From: Streptomyces sp. BK208
GTDB lineage: Bacteria; Actinomycetota; Actinomycetes; Streptomycetales; Streptomycetaceae
Reading direction: 5' to 3'
NCBI RefSeq assembly: GCF_004364245.1
Contig: NZ_SOAV01000001.1
Location: 620,001 to 684,000, forward strand
Length of the DNA: 64,000 nucleotides
The notes beneath the pieces were generated by a model, which saw nothing but the letters and a program-made list of their open reading frames with translations, was not told the origin of the DNA and ran no database searches. The translations under genes were made by a program, and so were the position numbers. This document shows, piece after piece, positions 19,525-28,255 of this stretch; the stretch's first letter is position 1; the number at the start of each line of letters is the position of its first letter.

Positions 19525-20289
19525 TTGCCGGAATGGCTTGTTCTCACCCTCGCGATGCTGGCCGCCTGTGTCGTGGTGGTCATCGTCACCTTCCTGCGGC
19601 ACCGCACCGCGTCCGACGACGAGGACATCACCGAGACTCCGGACGTCATCGAGTACATGACGATGTGGATCGGCGTGGTGTACGCCATCGTCCTGGGCCT
19701 GGCCATCGCCGGTGTCTGGGAGGCGCGCAGCGCGGCCCAGGCCGACGTGCAGACGGAGGCCGTGGCGCTGCACGAGGTCTCGGAGCGGGCGCGGGTCTAC
19801 CCGCCCGAGGTCCGTGACCGCATCCGGGCGGATGTCAACGCCTATGTCGGACACGTCGTCACCACCGAGTGGAAGGCGATGGCCGATCACGGGGAGGTGA
19901 CCGACCGCGGCACCGACCTGCTGGACCGCGTCCGTGCGGACGTCACCGACTACGAGCCGCGCTCGGACTTCGAGGCCCAGGCCTACCAGCCCCTCGTCGA
20001 CCAGGTCGCCCTGGCGGACCAGGCCCGCAACTCCCGGGCGCAGTCGACCGGGGCGACCATGCCGGGGGTGGTGTGGTTCGGGCTCATCGCCGGGGCCGTC
20101 GTCACCATCGGGATGGTCTTCGCCCTGCAGATCCGTCGCACGCCCCGCGAACTGGTCCTCGCGGGACTGTTCTCCGCGCTGATCGCCTTCCTGCTCTTCC
20201 TGATCTGGGACTTCGACGCGCCCTTCAGCCGGGGCGTGGCGGCGTCCACCGACCCGTTCCTGAGCCTCTTCCCGGGCGCCGGGGACTGA
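19525..20289 (+). CDS. DUF4239-like (bestrophin-like) membrane protein
   Basis: This 254-residue protein has four hydrophobic helices: one at the extreme N-terminus (VLTLAMLAACVVVVIVTFL), one near residue 50 (MWIGVVYAIVLGLAIAGVW), and two near the C-terminus. A long soluble helical region (about 70-165) separates the pairs. This layout matches DUF4239 proteins, distantly related to bestrophin-type channels. The TTG start at 19525 is supported by TGGAGG seven bases upstream and by the N-terminal helix. No function is established. A strong hairpin follows the stop. Confidence 0.8.
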   Translation: MPEWLVLTLAMLAACVVVVIVTFLRHRTASDDEDITETPDVIEYMTMWIGVVYAIVLGLAIAGVWEARSAAQADVQTEAVALHEVSERARVYPPEVRDRIRADVNAYVGHVVTTEWKAMADHGEVTDRGTDLLDRVRADVTDYEPRSDFEAQAYQPLVDQVALADQARNSRAQSTGATMPGVVWFGLIAGAVVTIGMVFALQIRRTPRELVLAGLFSALIAFLLFLIWDFDAPFSRGVAASTDPFLSLFPGAGD

Positions 20290-20297
20290 CACGGCGC

Positions 20298-20336
20298 CAG
20301 GGGCGGTGGCGGCCGACACGCCGCCACCGTCCCCTG
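20298..20336 (+). terminator. Terminator after the DUF4239-like gene
   Basis: CAGGGGCGGTGGCGGC pairs with GCCGCCACCGTCCCCTG with a single-base bulge and a short loop, nine bases after the stop codon. Confidence 0.8.
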
Positions 20337-20477
20337 ACCGGCCCACACCCTTGCCCCATTCGCGCGACTGCGATCGCGGTGACGTGCGCGGTTTTCTAGC
20401 GTTTCGGACATCGAGGTGCATTTCTGGCGCGAGCGGAACTGGTCCGCCGCCGCTCCTCGGGGACCGGAGGATTCACC

Positions 20478-20993
20478 ATGCGCGCGATACCCGTCGCCTC
20501 GGTCGCACTGCTGGGCGCCGCCGCCCTCTCCGCCTGTGTCCCGGCGGGTGCCGTGGGCTCGAACACGTTCGGCTTCACCGTCTCCCCGGCCACGGTGGAG
20601 CCGGGGAGCGAGGTCACGCTGGGGGTGGGCCGCACCGCCGCGGGCTGCCACGGGCGGGTGACGGTCACCTCTCCGGTGTTCGACACGGTCACCATCCCCC
20701 GGCACGAGTCGTCCGCGACGGCGCGCGTCGACCGGGATGCCCGGCGCGGCGCCGTCTACCGGGTGACGTTCGCCTGCCGGGACAAGACCGGCACGGCCGA
20801 CCTGACCATCGCGGGCGGCTCGCACCGCCCGTCCGACGAGCCCTGGCACTCCAAGGGGGTGCACGCCGGTGGGGGCGGCAGCGTCGCCGGGTTCGACCTG
20901 AAGCAGATCGGGCTGGGCGCGGCGCTCGTCGCGGGGGCCGTGGGCACGGCGTACCACCTCATGCGCCGGCGTTCCGGCGAGGACGGCGCCTGA
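20478..20993 (+). CDS. Secreted surface protein with C-terminal anchor (paralogue of the gene at 21096)
   Basis: The 171-residue product has a signal peptide ending near LSACVPAGA (possibly a lipoprotein). A compact beta-rich domain follows (about 28-115: FGFTVSPATVEPGSEVTLGVG, GCHGRVTVTSPVF, YRVTFACRDKTGTADLTIAGG) with two Cys likely forming a disulfide. A Gly-rich spacer, a hydrophobic helix (IGLGAALVAGAVGTAYHLM) and an RRRSGEDGA tail complete it. The tail resembles a sorting/anchor tail but lacks an LPXTG- or LAXTG-like motif. It converges on a clear paralogue and lies 0.9 kb from a class F sortase. Function unknown. Confidence 0.78.
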   Translation: MRAIPVASVALLGAAALSACVPAGAVGSNTFGFTVSPATVEPGSEVTLGVGRTAAGCHGRVTVTSPVFDTVTIPRHESSATARVDRDARRGAVYRVTFACRDKTGTADLTIAGGSHRPSDEPWHSKGVHAGGGGSVAGFDLKQIGLGAALVAGAVGTAYHLMRRRSGEDGA

Positions 20994-21020
20994 TACCTCC
21001 GACGCCTCAGCACGACGCGC

Positions 21021-21067
21021 GCAGGACGTCGCCCCGGATCCGACGAGGGTCCGGGGCGACGTCGTGC
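21021..21067. terminator. Bidirectional terminator between convergent surface-protein genes
   Basis: 21-base arms (21021-21041 and 21047-21067) pair with about two mismatches or wobbles around a GACGA loop, between the convergent genes ending at 20993 and 21096. Confidence 0.85.
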
Positions 21068-21095
21068 GCCCGTGTCCGGTGGGGGCCGAGCGGGG

Positions 21096-21590
21096 TCAGA
21101 TCCGCCGCTCGGACCGGCGGCGCATCCAGAACAGCCCGCCACCGGCGACGGCCGCGGCCACGAGCCCGCCGCCGATCGCGATGTCGGTCGAGGTCGCCCC
21201 GTCGGAGCTGCTGCCGCCGAGGCCGCCGCGGACACCGCCGATGACGGTGAAGGCCGCCGGCCGGGTCAGCCGCCGGCCCGAGCAGTTGACGGTGATGTCG
21301 TACGAGCCGGGCCTGGCGTCCTGCTTGATGGTGGCCGTGCCCCTGGACGTCTCGTTGGCCCCCCTGACCGGCGTCAGGTGGGTGGTCCGGAAGGCGTCCG
21401 AGGTCATGGTGCCGCCCTGGGGGCAGCCGTCGACCGTGACGGTCATCTGACCGCCGCGGGCGATGACGCTGGGCAGCGCGACGATGTTGCTCGGCTGGTT
21501 GTGGTCGCCGCCGGCGGTGGCCGCGGGGGCGGCCAGACCGAGGACAGCGACCGCGGCGCCGGCTGCCGCGAGGGCACGAGTGTTGCGCAT
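21096..21590 (-). CDS. Secreted surface protein with C-terminal anchor (paralogue of the gene at 20478)
   Basis: The 164-residue product has a clear signal peptide (LAAAGAAVAVLGLAAPAATAG). The beta-rich domain matches the convergent neighbour in layout (IVALPSVIARGGQMTVTVDGC, RGTATIKQDARPGSYDITVNCSG, AAFTVIGG). A Gly/Ser spacer, a hydrophobic helix (DIAIGGGLVAAAVAGGGLFWM) and an RRRSERRI tail follow. No LPXTG-like motif precedes the helix, so it is probably membrane-anchored rather than sortase-linked, unless a non-standard motif is used. It is divergent from the sortase gene. Function unknown. Confidence 0.8.
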   Translation of the reverse strand: MRNTRALAAAGAAVAVLGLAAPAATAGGDHNQPSNIVALPSVIARGGQMTVTVDGCPQGGTMTSDAFRTTHLTPVRGANETSRGTATIKQDARPGSYDITVNCSGRRLTRPAAFTVIGGVRGGLGGSSSDGATSTDIAIGGGLVAAAVAGGGLFWMRRRSERRI

Positions 21591-21920
21591 GTGATCCTCC
21601 GCGGAAGACGCCCCGGGTCCCGTCCCCGGTCGATCGGCGAGAAGCGCCTCCCAGAAAGACCCTCAGTTGACCTGCGCGCAGCCGCATTTCGGGAATGGTC
21701 CGTCCTGGTGAGGGGGCCGCCGGGCGGCAACCGCGCGAGGGGATATCGCCGCAGGTCACACACCGTCAGAAAATCTCCGTCGGCCGCGTCCCGGATGGCG
21801 CACGTGAGGACGCCCGCACCACCCGTTCGCCGCCGCCCCGTCGCCGGTCCCCGGCGCGGCGCTTAGCGTGCTCGTATGCGCGGATGACCCGGCGACGGCC
21901 GGGTCGAGAGGGGATGGCGA
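21591..21920. other. Divergent intergenic region between surface-protein and sortase genes
   Basis: This 330-base stretch has no credible gene. It must hold promoters for both divergent genes, but I could not assign -35/-10 boxes with confidence. A perfect 8-bp hairpin (GACCCGGC/GCCGGGTC, 21886-21905) sits directly against the sortase ribosome site GAGAGGGG (21906-21913) and could influence its translation. Confidence 0.5.
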
Positions 21921-22589
21921 ATGTACGACTCCGAGTTGGCCGAAGAGGAGGAGCGGCGGAGGAAGCGCGCTCCCTGGAGCGTGATAGCGCTTGTTCTGCT
22001 GACCGGTCTCGCGCTCATCCGCAACGGCTCGGGGGAGTTCGACGTGGGCCCGCCGCAGCCGGCCTCGGCCGCCGCAGCCCCGGACACCCGCGCGGCCGGC
22101 GGCGACGCCGCCGCCCCCGGTGTGACGCCCCTGCCGTACTCGGTGCCCGACCGGGTCTCCGTTCCCGCCATCCAGGTGGACGCGCCGGTCATGGGGGTCG
22201 GTCTCGACGCGGACGGATGGGTGGACGCGCCGCCGCCCGAGGACCCGAACCTGGCCGGCTGGTTCACGGGCGCGGTCGCGCCGGGGGAAAAGGGCACAGC
22301 GGTCGTGGTCGGTCACGTCGACAACGAGCAGGGGCCCGCCGTCTTCTACGGGCTCGGCGCCCTGAAGAAGGGCAACAAGGTGGACGTGCACCGCCAGGAC
22401 GGCAGGACGGCGGTCTTCGAGATCTACGGCATCGAGGTGTTCGAGAAGAACAACTTCCCCGGCGACCGGGTCTACGGCTCCAAGGGCAGCCCCGAGCTGC
22501 GGGTCATCACCTGTGGCGGCGGTTTCACCAAGCAGAACGGCTACGACGGGAACGTCGTCGCCTTCGCCCGCCTGGTCGGGGTCCGCTGA
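21921..22589 (+). CDS. Class F sortase
   Basis: This 222-residue transpeptidase has an N-terminal cytoplasmic tail rich in Glu/Arg and a membrane helix (about 19-33). A variable linker leads to the sortase barrel. The catalytic set is visible: His132 in VVVGHVDN, Cys198 in VITCGG and Arg217 in VVAFARL. Class F sortases are the actinobacterial housekeeping-like group whose substrates are mostly unknown; they act outside the membrane. No LPXTG-bearing substrate is encoded nearby, but two paralogous proteins with C-terminal helix-plus-Arg tails are. The start is supported by GAGAGGGG. Confidence 0.9.
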   Translation: MYDSELAEEEERRRKRAPWSVIALVLLTGLALIRNGSGEFDVGPPQPASAAAAPDTRAAGGDAAAPGVTPLPYSVPDRVSVPAIQVDAPVMGVGLDADGWVDAPPPEDPNLAGWFTGAVAPGEKGTAVVVGHVDNEQGPAVFYGLGALKKGNKVDVHRQDGRTAVFEIYGIEVFEKNNFPGDRVYGSKGSPELRVITCGGGFTKQNGYDGNVVAFARLVGVR

Positions 22590-22620
22590 GCGTGCCCCGG
22601 CCCGGCGGGCGCCGCGGCGG

Positions 22621-23460
22621 TCAGATCAGTCGCCGCCGGGGGACGGTGAGGTGGTAGCCGGAGTCGAGCAGTTCGGGCAGATAGCGCCGCAGGGCGCGGA
22701 CACTCTGCGAACGGTTGCCCCCGGCGTCGTGCGAGAGCACCACGACGCCGGGGGCGGCGCCTTCCTCGACCCGGTCGACGATGGTGCCGGTCCCGGGAGT
22801 CGTCCAGTCCAGGGTGTCGACGCTCCAGGCGAGCGGCTCCATGCCGAGTTCCGCGCCCAGTTGGAAGGCTGCGCGGTTCCAGGCGCCGTAGGGGGCCCGG
22901 AACCAGCGGGGCGCCTCGCCGTAGGCCTGCTCGACGACCTCGCTGGTGCGCTCCATCTCGGAGCGGATGCGGCGCCGGGAGAGCTTGGTCAGCAGCGGGT
23001 GGGACCAGGTGTGGTTGCCGACCGTGTGCCCCTCGTCGGCCATCCGGGTCAGCAGGTCCCGGTTGTAGTCCGCCATCTCCCCGCACACGAAGAACGTGGC
23101 GTGCACCTTGTACTTCGCGAGGGTGTCCAGGATCTCGGGGGTGTACTCGGGGTGGGGGCCGTCGTCGAAGGTGAGCAGCAGGGTGCGGCCCCGGCCGGTC
23201 ATGCGCAGGATCGGCTCGCTGCGCACCGGGGGCCGCCGGGGCGTGGCTCGGGGTGCGCCGTATCCGGTCAGCGGCTGGAGGCGGTAGGCGGAGGGCTTGA
23301 GCGGGCTGCGCTGCGGGGGCCCCGGTGCGGGGAGGGGGGCGGGCGGGCTGACCGCTCCGTCGCCCGGTCCCAGGACGAGTGCGCCGCCGGCGCCGGCCGC
23401 GCCCAGGGCCGCGATGCCGGTGAGCAGGGTGCGGCGGGTGACCAACTGATCCTTCTTCAT
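22621..23460 (-). CDS. Polysaccharide deacetylase (NodB domain), probable peptidoglycan/chitin-oligomer deacetylase
   Basis: The 279-residue product has a Tat-like signal (TRRTLLTGIAALGAAGAGGAL) and a NodB domain. LLTFDDGPHPEYTPEIL carries the catalytic Asp and metal Asp, NHTWSHPLLTKL provides the two metal His, RAPYGAWN is the motif 3 Arg, and VDTLDW and VVVLSHDAGG complete the set. It removes N-acetyl groups from GlcNAc or MurNAc polymers outside the cell. It is convergent with the sortase gene in an envelope-related block and divergent from the stress-protein gene. Confidence 0.9.
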   Translation of the reverse strand: MKKDQLVTRRTLLTGIAALGAAGAGGALVLGPGDGAVSPPAPLPAPGPPQRSPLKPSAYRLQPLTGYGAPRATPRRPPVRSEPILRMTGRGRTLLLTFDDGPHPEYTPEILDTLAKYKVHATFFVCGEMADYNRDLLTRMADEGHTVGNHTWSHPLLTKLSRRRIRSEMERTSEVVEQAYGEAPRWFRAPYGAWNRAAFQLGAELGMEPLAWSVDTLDWTTPGTGTIVDRVEEGAAPGVVVLSHDAGGNRSQSVRALRRYLPELLDSGYHLTVPRRRLI

Positions 23461-23569
23461 GACTCATCAGTCGCCCGCCCGCGGTGCGCCGCTCCTGAGA
23501 AACACCGGTGCGGCGGCACGGAACCACCCGCCCGGCTCAAGATCACGAAGGCTCCGATAGCCTCGCCGC

Positions 23570-24031
23570 GTGACGGAACAGCACTCCCATCAGTTCGAAC
23601 GCGGCACGGACGGCCCGAAGGTCATCGTCGCCGGTGTGGACGGCTCCGACTCCTCGCTGCGGGCCGCGGCCTACGCCGGAGGGCTGGCCAGGAGGCAGGG
23701 CGCCCTGCTGGCCGTGGTGTACGTGCAGCCGGTGCTGGTGGGCGGCGCGGCACTCGGGGCGTCGGTGGCCGAGACGACCGACGAGATCGCCGAGGAGCTG
23801 GTGGCGCAGATCCGGGAGGCGACCGAGCGGGTGAAGGGGATATTCGACGTCCGCTGGGAGTTCCACACGTTCCGCGGCGACCCGTACAGCGGTCTGGTGC
23901 AGACGGCCGACCAGTTGAAGGCGGACGCGGTGGTGGTGGGCGCCTCCGAGCAGGCCGGTCACCGGTTCGTCGGCTCGGTCGCGGTGCGGCTGGTGAAGGC
24001 GGGGCGCTGGCCGGTGACGGTGGTGCCGTAG
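23570..24031 (+). CDS. Universal stress protein (UspA family)
   Basis: This 153-residue single-domain UspA protein begins KVIVAGVDGSDSSLRAAAYAGGLA. Its C-terminal nucleotide-binding pattern is VVVGASEQAGHRFVGSVAVRLVKAGRWPVTVVP (Gly-x2-...-Gly-x9-Gly-Ser type). Usp proteins bind ATP or other nucleotides and respond to starvation or oxygen limitation. The GTG start fixes an N-terminus just before the first strand. The amino-acid permease gene follows about 100 bases downstream on the same strand. Confidence 0.88.
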   Translation: MTEQHSHQFERGTDGPKVIVAGVDGSDSSLRAAAYAGGLARRQGALLAVVYVQPVLVGGAALGASVAETTDEIAEELVAQIREATERVKGIFDVRWEFHTFRGDPYSGLVQTADQLKADAVVVGASEQAGHRFVGSVAVRLVKAGRWPVTVVP

Positions 24032-24132
24032 CACCGGCCGGGCCCGTGCGTGCGTCGTGCTTCCGTCGTGGACGTGTGTGCGTCATCATGATCCACCGTC
24101 AGCCGTTTGCCGATCACAAAGAGGTGGGGCGC

Positions 24133-25539
24133 ATGGCCGGGTTCCGCATGGGTGAGGGTGTTCTCCGCCGCAAACCCATTGAGCGCATCGACGAGACGGA
24201 GAGCGGCGGGGGCCTGGTGCGCTCGCTGGGGCTGTGGCAGCTGACCGCGATCGGCGTCGGCGGCATCATCGGAGCCGGCATCTTCACGCTGGCCGGCACG
24301 GTCGCCAACGGCACGGCGGGTCCCGCGGTCCTCATCTCCTTCCTCATCGCCGGCGTCGCGAGCGCGGCGGCCGCCCTGTCGTACGCCGAGTTCGCCGGGC
24401 TGATCCCGAAGGCGGGCTCCGCCTACACCTACGGTTACGCGGTCCTCGGCGAGCTGGTGGGGTGGTTCATCGGCTGGGACCTGCTCCTGGAGTACACGGC
24501 GATCGTGGCGGTGGTCGCGATCGGCATCTCGGGCTACTTCAGCTTCCTGGTCGGCGAGATGGGTGCCGACCTGCCGAACTGGATGCTGGGGGCGCCCGGT
24601 ACCGGCGACGGGCACAAGGTCGACCTGTTCGCGGCCGTGCTGTGCCTGCTGATCGCGTATCTGCTGACGCTGGGGATCAGGAACGCGGCCCGCTTCGAGA
24701 TGGTCGTGGTCGTCCTGAAGGTGCTCGTGGTGCTGCTGGTGATCGGGGTCGGCGTCTTCCACATCAACACCTCGAACTACCACCCGTTCTTCCCCTTCGG
24801 GGTGGGCGGTGCGTTCACCGGCGCGGCCACGGTGTTCTTCGCGGTGTTCGGCTACGACGCCATGTCGACGGCGGCCGAGGAGTCCAAGGACGCCCAGCGG
24901 CACATGCCGAAAGCGATCATCTACTCGCTGATCATCTCGATGGTGCTCTACGTGGCGGCCTGTCTGGTGCTGACCGGCATGCAGAACTACAAGGACATCG
25001 ACCCGGAGAGCGGCTTCTCGACGGCGTTCAAGTCGGTGGGGCTGAGCTCGCTGGCCGACGTCATCGCGGTGGGCGCCATCATCGGCATCCTCACGGTGAT
25101 GTTCACGTTCATGCTCGGTGTCACCCGCGTGTGGTTCTCCATGTCGCGCGACGGGCTGCTGCCCAAGTGGTTCGCCAAGACCCATCCGACGCGGCACGTG
25201 CCGACCCGGGTCACCTGGATCGTCGGGTTCGCTTCGGCCGCCATCGCCGGGTTCCTGCCCATCGGTGAGGCGGCGGAGCTGACCAACATCGGCATCCTGC
25301 TGGCGTTCGTGGTGGTGTGCGCCGCGGTGATCGTGCTGCGCTACCGGCAGCCGGACCTGCCGCGCACCTTCCGCACGCCGTGGATGCCGTTCGTGCCGGC
25401 GCTGGGCATCGTCTTCTCCGTCTGGCTGATCACCTTCCTGCAGTGGCAGACCTGGGTGCGGTTCGCCGTGTGGTTCGTGGTCGGCCTGGTGGTCTACTTC
25501 GCCTACTCGTACCGCAGGTCCGAGCTGGCCGGTCGATAA
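24133..25539 (+). CDS. APC-family amino acid permease (CAT/YfnA type)
   Basis: The 468-residue integral membrane protein has about twelve helices. The first carries the APC signature GLWQLTAIGVGGIIGAGIFTLAGTVA. Other family hallmarks are GPAVLISFLIAGVASAAAALSYAEFAGLIPKAGSAYTYGY and FFAVFGYDAMSTAAEESKDAQRHMPKAI. It likely imports a cationic or neutral amino acid by proton or sodium coupling; specificity is not readable. The ATG at 24133 has GAGGTGG upstream. An in-frame ATG at 24088 would add 15 residues without helix content. Confidence 0.9.
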   Translation: MAGFRMGEGVLRRKPIERIDETESGGGLVRSLGLWQLTAIGVGGIIGAGIFTLAGTVANGTAGPAVLISFLIAGVASAAAALSYAEFAGLIPKAGSAYTYGYAVLGELVGWFIGWDLLLEYTAIVAVVAIGISGYFSFLVGEMGADLPNWMLGAPGTGDGHKVDLFAAVLCLLIAYLLTLGIRNAARFEMVVVVLKVLVVLLVIGVGVFHINTSNYHPFFPFGVGGAFTGAATVFFAVFGYDAMSTAAEESKDAQRHMPKAIIYSLIISMVLYVAACLVLTGMQNYKDIDPESGFSTAFKSVGLSSLADVIAVGAIIGILTVMFTFMLGVTRVWFSMSRDGLLPKWFAKTHPTRHVPTRVTWIVGFASAAIAGFLPIGEAAELTNIGILLAFVVVCAAVIVLRYRQPDLPRTFRTPWMPFVPALGIVFSVWLITFLQWQTWVRFAVWFVVGLVVYFAYSYRRSELAGR

Positions 25540-25555
25540 GGCGACGGGCGGAGGA

Positions 25556-25572
25556 CCCCCGACGCCCGGGGG
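25556..25572. terminator. Short hairpin between permease and CapA-like genes
   Basis: CCCCCG/CGGGGG with a 5-base loop lies between two convergent genes. The stem is short, so confidence is modest. Confidence 0.4.
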
Positions 25573-25583
25573 CCGCGCCCCGG

Positions 25584-26738
25584 CTACTCCCCCATCACCA
25601 GGCCGTCCTCGGCGGCGCCCCGGCTGAGTACCACGTCGCGGACGCGGTCGCGGACGCCCCGCAGCTCGGCGCCCTTCTCCAGCGCGCGGTTCAGGTTCAC
25701 CACCCGGCCGGCGTCGACGTCGAACAGCTGCGGGACGAACTCGGCCCTGGTCACCTTCCAGCGTTCGCCGGCCCGGTCGGGCGGGGCGAAGGTGAAGCGG
25801 CCGATGGTCGACTGGTTGCCGCGCGGGTCGCGGGCGCCCTCGCCGTTCACCATCTCGCCCGCGATCTGGTCGCCCATGCCGTAGACCACCCAGGTGCCGT
25901 TGACCTTCTCGTAGGCCTGCGGGACGTGGGCGTGGGTGCCGAGGATCAGGTCGATGTCGGGACGGTCGCCGGTGCGTGCCGCGGTCAGGCCGCGGGTCAG
26001 GTCCACCTGCTCCCGGTCGGGCGCGTCCTGCCACTCGGTGCCCCAGTGCAGGGACACGACGACGACGTCGGCGCCGGCCTCCCGCGCGGCCCGCGCGTCC
26101 TCGACGACGCGTGCCTCGTCGAGCAGGTCGACCGCCCAGGGCTGCCCGTCGGGAAGGGGGTGGCCGTTGGTGTGGAGGGTGTAGGCGAGGTGGGCCACCT
26201 GGGCACGGCCCGCGCGCAGCATCGTCGCGGTGTCCGCCTCGGCCTCGGTGCGCGCCGTACCGGCGTGCCGTACGCCGGCGCGGTCCAGGGCGTCCAGGGT
26301 GCGGCGGATGCCGTCGGCGCCGTCGTCGACGCTGTGGTTGGAGGCCGTGGAGCAGCCGTCGTAGCCGGTGGCGGCCAGCGCCCGGGCCACCTCGGGCGGT
26401 GACTTGAAGAAGGGGTAGCCGCTGTAGTCGCCGTTCGCGCCGTAGACGGTCTCCATGTGGCACAGGGCGAGGTCGGCGCGCGAGACGACGGGCCGGGCGC
26501 CGGCGAGCATGGGGCGGAAGTCGTAGCCGGCGCCGCCGGCGTCGAAGCGGGCCCGCTCGATGACCGAGTCGTGCGGGAGCACGTCCCCGGAGGCGACCAG
26601 GGTGAAGGCGCCTTCGACAGCGGCGGGCGGGGCCGGGGCCGGGGGTCTCGGCGGCTCGTGGTCGCGGGCCTGGCAGGCCGCGCCCGCGGTGAGGAGGGCG
26701 GTCAGGGCCAGGGCCACCTGCCGACTGCGTGTGATCAT
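25584..26738 (-). CDS. CapA-like metallophosphatase-fold exported protein
   Basis: The 384-residue product has a signal peptide with a poor lipobox (TAGAACQ), a Pro-rich spacer and a CapA/PgsA-type domain. Hallmarks are FTLVASGDVLPHDSV, ADLALCHMETVYG, GYDGCSTASNHSVDDGADGI, VVVVSLHWGTEW and DLILGTHAHVPQAYEKV. CapA relatives aid poly-gamma-glutamate capsule export in Bacillus, but no capBC-like genes are present here. The role is therefore unknown, probably in envelope polymer metabolism. The ATG at 26738 has GGAGTG upstream. Its promoter region is unusually AT-rich (26766-26803). Confidence 0.87.
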   Translation of the reverse strand: MITRSRQVALALTALLTAGAACQARDHEPPRPPAPAPPAAVEGAFTLVASGDVLPHDSVIERARFDAGGAGYDFRPMLAGARPVVSRADLALCHMETVYGANGDYSGYPFFKSPPEVARALAATGYDGCSTASNHSVDDGADGIRRTLDALDRAGVRHAGTARTEAEADTATMLRAGRAQVAHLAYTLHTNGHPLPDGQPWAVDLLDEARVVEDARAAREAGADVVVVSLHWGTEWQDAPDREQVDLTRGLTAARTGDRPDIDLILGTHAHVPQAYEKVNGTWVVYGMGDQIAGEMVNGEGARDPRGNQSTIGRFTFAPPDRAGERWKVTRAEFVPQLFDVDAGRVVNLNRALEKGAELRGVRDRVRDVVLSRGAAEDGLVMGE

Positions 26739-26989
26739 CGATTCACTCCGCTGGGTCGCACACACCGATGAAAGTCACATTTACTGACAAATAGATAAAG
26801 AGTCGCGGCTCGTCACGGGCGGCTCCGACACGCCCATTAGGCCGTCCGGCGTACGTGAACGGGGCGCCCGGACCGCCGGCCGGGCACGCACGACCGTTCG
26901 TCGAACCGTTCGTCGACGCGATCGACCGTCCGCCGCACACCCGTGCGCGCGCCCTGTCCCCGGACGGCCCCCTGCGGTGCCATACGGCC

Positions 26990-27544
26990 ATGACGGCCGG
27001 AATCACCCTCACGGACACAGCGAACGGGACGACCGCCGAGCACGAGCTCGCCGCACTGCAACGCGAGCACGGCCGGCCGCTCTTCGCGCTGCTGCTGCGG
27101 CTCAGCGACGGCGACCGGCAACGTGCCGAGGACCTGGTGCAGGAGACCCTGGTCCGCGCCTGGCAGCACCCCGAGGCGCTGCGCGCCGACGACTTCGACT
27201 CCGTACGGCCGTGGCTCCTGACCGTGGCCCGGCGGCTCGCGATCGACGCGCGCCGGGCCCGGCTGGCGCGCCCGCCGGAGGTCGGCGACGCCGTGCTGGA
27301 GAACGCGCGCGTCTGCGGGGACCACGCCGAACGGGCGGCCGCCGCCCTCGATGTGCGCGAGGCTGTGAAGACACTCACTCCGGAGCACCGTGACGTCCTG
27401 GTGCTGGTGTACCTCCAGGGGGCGAGTGTGGCGGAAGCCGCGGCGGCCCTCGGCATCCCACCCGGTACCGTGAAGTCCCGTGCGTACTACGCGCTGCGTG
27501 CCATGCGCAGAGTGCTACCGGGATACGCCGCCGACCTGCGGTGA
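26990..27544 (+). CDS. ECF RNA polymerase sigma factor
   Basis: This 184-residue protein has sigma-2 (LFALLLRLSDGDRQRAEDLVQETLVRAWQHPEAL followed by RPWLLTVARRLAIDARRAR) and sigma-4 (LTPEHRDVLVLVYLQGASVAEAAAALGIPPGTVKSRAYYALRAMRRVL), with no sigma-3. It would direct polymerase to a small regulon. Two genes downstream on the same strand lies a zinc-finger anti-sigma-like membrane protein (28318), its likely partner, although an unrelated-looking gene is interposed. The ATG at 26990 was chosen over an in-frame ATG at 26855 because the latter adds non-conserved sequence. Confidence 0.9.
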   Translation: MTAGITLTDTANGTTAEHELAALQREHGRPLFALLLRLSDGDRQRAEDLVQETLVRAWQHPEALRADDFDSVRPWLLTVARRLAIDARRARLARPPEVGDAVLENARVCGDHAERAAAALDVREAVKTLTPEHRDVLVLVYLQGASVAEAAAALGIPPGTVKSRAYYALRAMRRVLPGYAADLR

Positions 27545-27685
27545 AACCGACCCTTTGGTCAAGCCTCTGCAAAGCGCCTTGCCCGGGACCCCGGTTGGGC
27601 AGTCGGCTGTCCTCATCCGTGTTCCGGACGGGGGTCCACGACCCGGGTCGGGCGACGCGCACGCACCGGAGGAAGGCAGGAAGGG

Positions 27686-28201
27686 ATGCTGCACAGAGGT
27701 CAAGAGAGCACGGACGGTACCGGCGGGGGCGAACTGAGCGTTCCCATGGCGTGGTTGTACGCCGAGTACATCGCCGACGAGCTGCTGCGGACCGGCGACC
27801 TGATGCCGCCGACGTCCTTCGAGTTCCGCGCCGGACGTGACGCGCTGGCGCTCACCGTCTTCCTGTCCGACACCGACGACGAGCTGGGCGGCATCCGGGT
27901 CGTCACCCACCTGGAGACCTGGCTGTCCCTGACGGCCTACGACCAGCCGTGGCACGAGTGGGTGCACGGACGGCTCGCCGAGGTCACGGCCGACGCGCTC
28001 GCCGCCGGACGCCACTCGCCGGACCTGGAGCTGGCCCGGGCGGCCTGGCGCTGGCTGCAGGAGACGGAACTGCTCGCCCCCGACCTCAACGCGGTTCCGG
28101 GCGGGGCGGCGGTGGCCGGAGAGGACGAGGGACCGAAGGTGTGGACGCCCGCCTGGCAGCTGGGACTGCCCCTCGGGCACCTCGCCATCCACCTTTTCTG
28201 A
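27686..28201 (+). CDS. Conserved-looking hypothetical protein between sigma and anti-sigma genes
   Basis: I do not recognise this 171-residue protein. It appears soluble and acidic. A compact N-terminal half mixes strands and helices (SVPMAWLYAEYIADELLR, TSFEFRAGRDALALTVFLSDTD, IRVVTHLETWLSLTAYDQPWHEWVHGRLAE). A helical middle with several Trp follows, then a variable linker and a hydrophobic C-terminus (QLGLPLGHLAIHLF). The ATG has GGAGGAAGG upstream. Its position between the ECF sigma factor and the zinc-finger protein suggests a role in that signalling unit. No catalytic motif was seen. Confidence 0.72.
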   Translation: MLHRGQESTDGTGGGELSVPMAWLYAEYIADELLRTGDLMPPTSFEFRAGRDALALTVFLSDTDDELGGIRVVTHLETWLSLTAYDQPWHEWVHGRLAEVTADALAAGRHSPDLELARAAWRWLQETELLAPDLNAVPGGAAVAGEDEGPKVWTPAWQLGLPLGHLAIHLF

Positions 28202-28255
28202 GGCCCGCCCGCCGCCGGGTTGCGATTCGGTCGCGGCTTGAGTGATTCGGCTGTC

